Source: an uncultured Prevotella sp.
GTDB taxonomy: Bacteria; Bacteroidota; Bacteroidia; Bacteroidales; Bacteroidaceae
DNA: 33,373 nucleotides
Direction: 5' to 3'
Assembly (NCBI GenBank): GCA_902464615.1
Contig: CABQKA010000014.1
Span: 1-33,373, forward strand
How positions within the stretch are numbered: position 1 is the first letter of the stretch; each line of letters starts with the position of its first letter. A model generated the notes under the pieces. That model was given only the letters and a program-made list of their open reading frames with translations, did not search any database and was not told where the DNA came from. The position numbers were made by a program, and so were the translations under genes. This document shows, piece by piece, positions 25,403 through 30,911 of the stretch.

Positions 25403-25642
25403 GGATTGAGTTTGAACTCATATCCAGACATAGAAGCGTTATGCTTATCTTGTAGTTGGAAACGTAGGAAATTTCACAACTAAGATACAAGAGACAGGCA
25501 TAGTGGTTCTCACGCATATAGGCGTGGGCGGCTATTTCTGCAACTTGTATCCAAGGCTCTTCCTACGGCCTCCAACTACGAAGCGGCATAGTCAGCACCA
25601 CGCTTCGTGCGTTTATAAACGGTCTGCCCGGTGCTGGAGGCC
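25403..25642 (+). ncRNA. Structured 5' leader RNA of the two-gene island, with alternative pairings
   Basis: The leader folds into several strong elements. A 5' hairpin pairs GGAT-TGAGT (25403-25411) with ACTCA-T-ATCC (25416-25425) over a TTGA loop. A long arm pairs GTAGTTGGA (25452-25460) with TCCAACTAC (25571-25579), CGTAGGAA (25463-25470) with TTCCTACG (25560-25567), GATACAAG (25484-25491) with CTTGTATC (25544-25551), and CTCACGC (25509-25515) with GCGTGGG (25522-25528). A 3' hairpin pairs CAGCACC (25593-25599) with GGTGCTG (25630-25636). GGCCTC (25567-25572) can instead pair with GAGGCC (25637-25642), which competes with the base of the long arm. That is the layout of a switching leader. 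It ends 17 nt before the start codon of the first gene. I cannot assign it to a known RNA family. Confidence 0.6.
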
Positions 25643-25659
25643 ACCTAAACTAAAAAAAC

Positions 25660-26028
25660 ATGCAGATTTACAAGAATTGGCTCCAAAGCCGCAATGTCAA
25701 ATTCAACGAGACGCCCATCGGGATCTTCTTCGCGTACCAGGGAAAGGGCTTTTTAATTTCTGACAACAGCGATGATGAACTTTATTTTCAACTCATCATG
25801 CCCAACATTTATGACGTCCCGGCATACGAAAAGGCAAAAGCAATGGACGTAATCAACAAATTGAACAAGGAAATCAAGTGCCTGAAAGCCACGCTTCAAG
25901 ATGACAATAAGGTATGGCTGGCAACTGAAATTTTCATTGACCGTACACCCAACATTGAAGATTATTTCGACAGGCTTCTTGGAATCCTTTTTGCCGGCGC
26001 CATGAAGTTCCAATTATACATACAATGA
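25660..26028 (+). CDS. YbjN-like small protein of an AT-rich two-gene island
   Basis: This 122-aa soluble protein has no signal peptide or membrane segment. Its layout (N-terminal helix, hydrophobic strands FFAYQGKGFLIS and LYFQLIMPNIYDV, a helix with DVINKLNKEIKCLKATL, strand VWLATEIFID, C-terminal helix EDYFDRLLGILFAG) resembles the YbjN / type-III-secretion-chaperone-like fold. In other bacteria such proteins act as chaperones, regulators or companions of toxin systems. The start follows the A-rich CTAAACTAAAAAAAC, normal for Bacteroidetes. Its stop overlaps the next start by 4 bp (ATGA), so the two are translationally coupled. Base composition is clearly AT-richer than the flanking genes, suggesting transfer. 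The fold call is tentative. Confidence 0.7.
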   Translation: MQIYKNWLQSRNVKFNETPIGIFFAYQGKGFLISDNSDDELYFQLIMPNIYDVPAYEKAKAMDVINKLNKEIKCLKATLQDDNKVWLATEIFIDRTPNIEDYFDRLLGILFAGAMKFQLYIQ

Positions 26029-26447
26029 GTTTCCTTAATGACTTACTTTCAGGTCAAGCATTTCCGACAAAAGGATTTGTCGAGTTTTGCTCAAACGACC
26101 ATATCCGCTATCAAAACGGAATTAATGTGTCCGGGCACAACTACAACTGCCACCGTAAAATCAGAATAGAAAATTCTATTACTGGAAACGAAGGATATAC
26201 TGTCACTATTTTCAACGAAGACGGTGTTCATCCACTATGGGGCAACAATGTGCAGATGTCACCGAAGCGAATGCGGATAGTAAAACAAAAGGATGACTGC
26301 ATAGAACTTCGCGGTTACGGAACAGACGCTATGGGATTTCCGTTTGACAACTACGGAATGTCCGTTTATCACGATGGAAATCAAATAATGAAATGCGTGC
26401 TACACATGTTCGACCGCAAAACAGATCTTGAATATCTGCAAGTATAA
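26025..26447 (+). CDS. Uncharacterised 140-aa protein, second gene of the island
   Basis: I do not recognise this 140-aa soluble protein. It has no signal or membrane segment. Most of it looks like a single beta-rich domain, with strands around RKIRIENSI, GYTVTIFNED, KRMRIVKQKDDCIELRGYG, YGMSVYHDG and IMKCVLHMFD. A Cys/His-containing turn (NYNCHRK) is present but no metal-site pattern is complete. It begins inside the stop codon of the YbjN-like gene (ATGA), so the two products are probably made together and may bind each other. It is AT-rich like its partner. A strong palindromic terminator follows 5 bp after its stop. An orphan immunity or effector-neutralising role is a guess from size, composition and pairing. 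Confidence 0.7.
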   Translation: MSFLNDLLSGQAFPTKGFVEFCSNDHIRYQNGINVSGHNYNCHRKIRIENSITGNEGYTVTIFNEDGVHPLWGNNVQMSPKRMRIVKQKDDCIELRGYGTDAMGFPFDNYGMSVYHDGNQIMKCVLHMFDRKTDLEYLQV

Positions 26448-26451
26448 CCTA

Positions 26452-26501
26452 AAACGTGAAGGTCCCCGGCGCGCAGTCGTGCGCCGGGGACCTTCACGTT
26501 T
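26452..26501. terminator. Palindromic hairpin at a convergent junction, copy 2
   Basis: Arms at 26452-26472 and 26481-26501 form a perfect 21-bp inverted repeat with loop GCAGTCGT. The core GGTCCCCGGCGC and its complement are shared with the hairpin at 21640-21677, whose loop is the reverse complement. It lies between the island and the convergent GH88 gene. AAAA precedes it and TTT ends it, so it can terminate both strands. Confidence 0.8.
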
Positions 26502-26518
26502 GGATGTGTGCGCGAAAT

Positions 26519-27787
26519 TCAGAACAATTCCTTGCCGGCGAGCAGGCGGTCGTAGCGCCAGAGGGCTTCTACGAAATAATAGTCCGCATAGACGAGCGGC
26601 GTGTCGACTTCGGCGCCGTGGGGAATCGAGCCGACGCAATGGCGCAGGACGAAGTTGCCGTTCTTTCCGGCCTCGGCGCGATAGGCCGGCGAGGCCAGGC
26701 TGTGCAGGATTTCCACGGCCGTGGCACGGTAGCGCCGGCCACGCTCGCCCCCGGTCATGGTGCTCAGTTCCAGCAGGGCCGATGCCGTGCAGGCGGCGGC
26801 CGAGGCGTCGCGGTAATTCGTCACGACGAGGTTGGCGCGGGAGCGTTTCCCGGGGACGAAGCCGGGGCGGTAGGCGTCGAAGTCCCAGTAGGGTACCTTG
26901 TCGGCCGGAAGGGCGGGATGGTCCACGTAGAAGTCGGCCATGCGCTGCGCCGTCTCGAGGAAACGCTCGTCGCCCGTTTCGCGGTACGTCATGGTGAATC
27001 CGTAGATGCCCCAGGCCTGTCCCCGCGACCAGGTGGAGTTGTCCGCATAGCCCTGGGCCGTCTCCCCTTTGATGAAGCTGCCGTCGGCCGGGTCGTAGTA
27101 GACCACGTGGAAGCAGCTGCCGTCGGGGCGTACCTGCCAGCGCATGGTCTTCTCGGCATGGGCCACGGCCACGCGGCGGATGGACTCGTCGCCGGTGGCG
27201 CGGGCCACGTGGAAGAGCAGTTCGAGGTTCATCATGTTGTCGATGATGACGGGATAGGTGTACGTCGAGTCGCCGTGCCACGAGCGGAAACTGTTCCACG
27301 ACTTGATGGCCCCCACGCGCTCGTCAAAACGCTTGCAGAGCGTGCGGGCCGAAGTGGCGAGCACCTGCGCGTCGCCCTCCTCGGGGCCGAAGCGCAGGGC
27401 GTTGCCGTAGCTGCAATACATCATGAAGCCGACGTCGTGGTTGCCCGTATAATGCTGCGTCGGCTCCATGCGCCGGGTGTAGGAGCGGGCCGAGTCGCGC
27501 AGCGCCTCGTCGCCGAGGTAGTCTGCCAGATACCACAGCGTGCCGGGGAAGAAGCCCGCCGTCCACGAGTAGACCGGCACGCGGACCACGCGGCCGCGGC
27601 TGTCGGTGCTGTGGGGCATCACGGCGCGCCCCGACGGCGCTTCGGCCGCCATGCGGCGGCATTGCCCGGCGGCAAACTCCATGTTCTCTCTCACAAAGGC
27701 CCGCTCGTCGCCCTGGGTTTGTGCCGACGCGGATAGGGCCAGGACGGCTGCTACTAAGGCAGCGCGCCATTTCCATAGGTTGTACAT
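26519..27787 (-). CDS. Exported GH88 unsaturated uronyl hydrolase
   Basis: This 422-aa enzyme belongs to GH88, which hydrates the double bond of unsaturated glucuronic or galacturonic acid at the non-reducing end left by polysaccharide lyases. The ATG at 27787 starts a signal peptide (MYNLWKWRAALVAAVLALSA, ending near SASAQ); a TTG two codons earlier is unnecessary. The catalytic aspartates are Asp118 in NHDVGFMMY and Asp183 in IIDNMMNLELL. The (alpha/alpha)6 barrel signatures STWSRGQAWGIYGFTMTYRETGD and DASAAACTASALLEL follow. Length is normal. It lies 53 bp behind the second GH31 gene and is likely in the same operon. No lyase is present in the window, so it probably acts downstream of lyases encoded elsewhere, on pectin (rhamnogalacturonan) or glycosaminoglycan fragments. 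Confidence 0.92.
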   Translation of the reverse strand: MYNLWKWRAALVAAVLALSASAQTQGDERAFVRENMEFAAGQCRRMAAEAPSGRAVMPHSTDSRGRVVRVPVYSWTAGFFPGTLWYLADYLGDEALRDSARSYTRRMEPTQHYTGNHDVGFMMYCSYGNALRFGPEEGDAQVLATSARTLCKRFDERVGAIKSWNSFRSWHGDSTYTYPVIIDNMMNLELLFHVARATGDESIRRVAVAHAEKTMRWQVRPDGSCFHVVYYDPADGSFIKGETAQGYADNSTWSRGQAWGIYGFTMTYRETGDERFLETAQRMADFYVDHPALPADKVPYWDFDAYRPGFVPGKRSRANLVVTNYRDASAAACTASALLELSTMTGGERGRRYRATAVEILHSLASPAYRAEAGKNGNFVLRHCVGSIPHGAEVDTPLVYADYYFVEALWRYDRLLAGKELF

Positions 27788-27840
27788 GACCAACTGTTTT
27801 TTGTTTTACAGGATTAAACTTTTTCGGTGCGGCGCCGGGG

Positions 27841-30090
27841 TCATTCCGTCACGACTTCCACTTCCACGCCGCGGCGGATGTCCGTCCGCTTCACGTTCAC
27901 GACGATGCCCCCGAGCGCCTTGTCGGCCACGGCCTTCACGCGGCGGCCGTCCACGCGCACCGTGGCGCCGGCCTCTACGCCGGGCAGCTCGATGCGGTAG
28001 GCGCGGCGCTGCGGCTGGCCGTCGTAAGTGCCGCGGGCGGCGCCGATGCTGACGGCCACGCTACCGCCCGTGCGGCGGTAGCGCAGCGGTGTCTCGGCAA
28101 AGGCGCCGTGCTCGTAGGCCGTCGTCAGCCCGTCGTCCTCATAGAGCGTGTAGGTGTTGTCGCAGCCTTCGCGCCCGGGGTAGCAGCGCACCACCAGCGT
28201 GTCGAGCGGCGCCGAGGCCATGCGCTCGCGGTAGGGCTGCATGGGCATGGGCCATCCACCCTTTACGAATACGGGCGACTCCTCCAGGGGGCAGTCCACC
28301 ACGAGCTGCTGCCCGCCTTCGTACTTCCGTCCCGTGAAGAGGCTGAACCAGTCGTCCTCGCCGGGGAACCACACTTTCTGGTGCACCACCTTGTCCTCGC
28401 CTTCGCCCGGACGGGTCACCGGCGCGCCGAGCACGAGGTCGCCGAAGAGGAACTGCCCGTCGTGCCGGTAGGCTTCCTCCACGTCGGGGTAGGCTATGTA
28501 AAGCCCGCGCAGCAAGGGGAGCATGTCCGTGTGGCACTGGCGCACGCTGGTGTAGATATAGGGCATGAGCCGCGAGCGCAGGCGGTAGACGCGGCGCATG
28601 GCCTGCTCCTCACGGTCGCCCCAGAGCCAGGGGCGGCGGTCCATGTCCTTGCCGGCCACGGAGTGGATGCGCAGCGAGGAGTTGAGCAGGCCGAACTGCG
28701 TCCAGCGCGTGTAGAGCTCGCGGTCCAGGCCGTCGTAGAATCCGCCTATGTCGTGTGCCCAGAAGAAGCATCCGGCGTTGCCGCTCGTCGTGGTCATCTT
28801 CACCTCGAAGTCCAGCATGGCCCAGTTACCCACGGCGTCGCCCGAGAACTGTATGGGGTGCCGGTGGTCGCCCCATCCGCCCCAGCGCGAGAAGCCCTGT
28901 CCGCGCAGGCTGTCGCGGCGCGAATGGGCGTAGTAGAGTTCGTTGAGCCAGGGCAGGTGGCGCGTCTTCGTGCCGCGCACCCAGGGATAGGCGTAGTCCT
29001 GCTGCCAGTCGAGCCACCAGAAAGCCACGCCGAACGAGTCGCTTTCCTGATGGGCATACTTCAGGAAGGCTTCCATGTAGCGGCGGTCGCCCGCGTCGAA
29101 GGGCGGGACGGGGTCGCGCTCCGGGTCGAGGCCCAGGCCGTGGCGCATGAAGTCGGCATACATGTCCTCATGGGGCCGGATGCCGTCGTGCGGATGGTCG
29201 TTGAGCGTCACGTAGATGTGCTGCTTGCGCAGTTCGCCGATAAGCCCGGCGGGGTCGGGAATCAGCTCGCGGTTCCAGCTGTAGCCCGTCCAGCCCCGGG
29301 TGAAGGCGTGGCCCAGGCCCACCTTGGCGTCCTTGCGGTGCCAGTCCATGTCGAAGACCATGATGTCGAGCGGGAAGCCGTGCTCGTGGTATTCGCGGGC
29401 CAGGTCGCGGTAGTCGTCCGCCGTGTAGGGCCACCAGCGGCAGTACCACGAGCCGTGTATGTATTTCCGCGTCATGGGCACCGGGCCGGACACGGCTTTC
29501 AGCGCGCGCAGTGCCGCCCGGTAGTCGCGGCCGTAGACGAAGAGGTAAAGGTCCTGCACGTGGTCGCGGTCGCGGGTGGCGAGCCAGCCGTTGCGGTACA
29601 CGTCCGTCCCCGTGTCGTTGATGAGATACCATCCGTCGCGGCTCAGCAGGCCGTCCTGCAGGGGGATGGGCTCGCCCACGGCGTCCACCGTCGTCACCGG
29701 CCCGCCCAGGTTGCCGCCCTGCTCGTCCGTCATGCACCAGCCCCGTTTCTTCCCGTCCATCTGGAAGGAGATGCGCAGGTTGTTCTGCCCGAACGGCAGG
29801 CCGTCGTCGTCATACTCGATGCGCATGGCCGGTGTGGAAAGCACCCAGGTGCGCCCCTTGCGCTCCACGGTGTAGTCCACCTCGCGCGGCGAGCGGTCCA
29901 CGGCAAAGAGCGTCGAGTCGTCGAGAAACTTCTGGTGCAGGGCATACTCCATGCGCACCAGGTGGTCGGTGATGAAGGTGAAGCGGCTGTTACCGATTAC
30001 TACGGGCCGGTTGTCCGCCCGCCCCGCGACGGCGGCGCAGGCCAGCACGCAGGCCGCCATCAGCCACCTCACGGCAAAGTTATTTTTCAT
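27841..30090 (-). CDS. Exported GH31 alpha-glycosidase, second copy
   Basis: This 749-aa GH31 enzyme has a signal peptide (MKNNFAVRWLMAACVLACAA, ending near AGRAD). Order: N-terminal beta-sandwich (about 30-200), the barrel beginning at PLDIMVFDMDWH, and C-terminal beta domains. The nucleophile is Asp361 in FWWLDWQQD and the acid/base is Asp418 in FSGDAVGNW. FFWAHDIGGFYDG and SLRIHSVAGKD are conserved in the family. The WWLDWQQ form differs from the WWQDATEPE of the PA14-containing GH31 at 8736-11408, so the two belong to different subfamilies and probably have different substrates. It is followed closely by GH88 and preceded 15 bp upstream by a small lipoprotein ORF. Alpha-glucosidase or alpha-galactosaminidase-type activity cannot be separated by eye. 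Confidence 0.9.
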   Translation of the reverse strand: MKNNFAVRWLMAACVLACAAVAGRADNRPVVIGNSRFTFITDHLVRMEYALHQKFLDDSTLFAVDRSPREVDYTVERKGRTWVLSTPAMRIEYDDDGLPFGQNNLRISFQMDGKKRGWCMTDEQGGNLGGPVTTVDAVGEPIPLQDGLLSRDGWYLINDTGTDVYRNGWLATRDRDHVQDLYLFVYGRDYRAALRALKAVSGPVPMTRKYIHGSWYCRWWPYTADDYRDLAREYHEHGFPLDIMVFDMDWHRKDAKVGLGHAFTRGWTGYSWNRELIPDPAGLIGELRKQHIYVTLNDHPHDGIRPHEDMYADFMRHGLGLDPERDPVPPFDAGDRRYMEAFLKYAHQESDSFGVAFWWLDWQQDYAYPWVRGTKTRHLPWLNELYYAHSRRDSLRGQGFSRWGGWGDHRHPIQFSGDAVGNWAMLDFEVKMTTTSGNAGCFFWAHDIGGFYDGLDRELYTRWTQFGLLNSSLRIHSVAGKDMDRRPWLWGDREEQAMRRVYRLRSRLMPYIYTSVRQCHTDMLPLLRGLYIAYPDVEEAYRHDGQFLFGDLVLGAPVTRPGEGEDKVVHQKVWFPGEDDWFSLFTGRKYEGGQQLVVDCPLEESPVFVKGGWPMPMQPYRERMASAPLDTLVVRCYPGREGCDNTYTLYEDDGLTTAYEHGAFAETPLRYRRTGGSVAVSIGAARGTYDGQPQRRAYRIELPGVEAGATVRVDGRRVKAVADKALGGIVVNVKRTDIRRGVEVEVVTE

Positions 30091-30105
30091 AACGTTATCC
30101 TGAAG

Positions 30106-30339
30106 TTAAGGATAAACATTCTTCTTGTCGGGGACAAAGTTAACGAATTTATCCGTCCGCACGGCGCGCGCCGCTGCTTTTTCCGGCCCCGCGGCCAGCG
30201 GGCGGGCCAACAGGCTGTCCGCCGCCGCGGGGACAGGGCCGCGACCCACGTCGGCCACGTCGGCCGGTCGGCACGACACGGCCAGCGACAGGGCCATACA
30301 CACATAAAAAACACATTGGGCTACGCTTTTCCTTTTCAT
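30106..30339 (-). CDS. Possible small lipoprotein (77 aa)
   Basis: This ORF begins MKRKSVAQCVFYVCMALS and has a good lipobox LAVSC (Cys23). A -7 element TACCTTTGC (30413-30420) lies about 75 nt upstream, and an AAGGAGG sequence 7 nt before the ATG would be an unusually good Shine-Dalgarno site for this phylum. The mature part is only about 55 residues, Ala/Arg-rich, ending FVNFVPDKKNVYP. Its stop is 15 bp before the GH31 start, so it would lead a lipoprotein-GH31-GH88 operon. Against it, its 3' end overlaps a separate promoter-like TAACTTTGT, and the Ala/Arg content resembles random GC-rich sequence. I see no homologous family. Confidence 0.45.
   Translation of the reverse strand: MKRKSVAQCVFYVCMALSLAVSCRPADVADVGRGPVPAAADSLLARPLAAGPEKAAARAVRTDKFVNFVPDKKNVYP
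30135..30142 (-). promoter_or_regulatory. -7 element just upstream of the second GH31 gene
   Basis: Minus-strand TAACTTTGT matches TAnnTTTGY 45 nt before the GH31 start. It lies within the 3' end of the small lipoprotein ORF. The short leader then holds a small hairpin, TTATCCT (30095-30101) with AGGATAA (30109-30115). No -33 TTG is evident. Confidence 0.45.
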
Positions 30340-30412
30340 CGTCTTCCTCCTTTCTTCGTTTCTTTCCTGCGGCGCGGAAAGCGGCATGCGCCGTCCGCCC
30401 GTCGTTCTCCCG

Positions 30413-30420
30413 CAAAGGTA
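30413..30420 (-). promoter_or_regulatory. -7 element upstream of the small lipoprotein ORF
   Basis: Minus-strand TACCTTTGC fits TAnnTTTGY. TTTG (plus CAAA 30445-30448) lies 24 nt upstream as a possible -33 element, slightly far. Confidence 0.45.
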
Positions 30421-30705
30421 AGTCCGCCGGCCGGGCCGCTGCACCAAAGCGGTGCATTACGGGGCCGTTTTTCCGCGTAAAGGGAGCCGGACGGAAGGGC
30501 ATTTTGAAACAAGCCGTCCGGCGGAACGGAGGGCCGTGGCATGGACGTCGGCCGGCCTCGCCCCGCGGTTTGCCCTGCCGCACCGCCCGCCGCGCAAAGA
30601 TGCCTGCGGCACGGTGGCTTTAAGAATGTATTTTGTAAAACATACTTGACAAATTACCCCCCCCGAAGAAGTTTTTTTATCCGTTCGACTACATTTTTTC
30701 TAAAA

Positions 30706-30713
30706 TATATTTG
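30706..30713 (+). promoter_or_regulatory. -7 element for the partial barrel gene
   Basis: TATATTTGG fits TAnnTTTG, about 200 nt before the start codon. No TTG is seen at -33. The long leader contains two small hairpins. Confidence 0.4.
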
Positions 30714-30911
30714 GATTTCTGTCAGACAATGTATAAATTGCACGCGAAGTTTTTAATGACACACCATTAAAGGACCGTCCGTTGCAGGCCACGCCTGCAA
30801 TCTCAGAAGCCAAGCCCGCTGCGGACACACAACGCCGCACAGTCTTTCCCGCATCCTGCCGGAATGCCTGTTTCACCGTTCCCGTTTCACCGCTTAACCT
30901 GTGCTCCAGTG

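Larger units (their letters stand above)
30340..30911. other. Divergent intergenic region before the partial barrel gene
   Basis: This 572-bp gap is GC-rich up to about 30620, then AT-rich. I see no gene I trust in it. Right of the -7 element at 30706 it holds a run of small hairpins: TTAATG/CATTAA (30753-30770) and TTGCAGGC/GCCTGCAA (30782-30800). A run of eight C occurs at 30657-30664. Confidence 0.55.

Noticed and set aside
25503..25763. 86-codon plus-strand ORF in the leader RNA
   Set aside because: It starts inside the structured leader, runs out of frame into the YbjN-like gene and has no coding character.
28108..30480. Plus-strand open frame (790 codons) opposite the second GH31
   Set aside because: Antisense artefact; the minus frame carries both catalytic aspartates.
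30650..30656. TTGACA-like sequence as a sigma-70 -35 box
   Set aside because: No matching -10 at 16-18 nt, and the phylum uses TTG / TAnnTTTG elements; a TATATTTG lies downstream instead.
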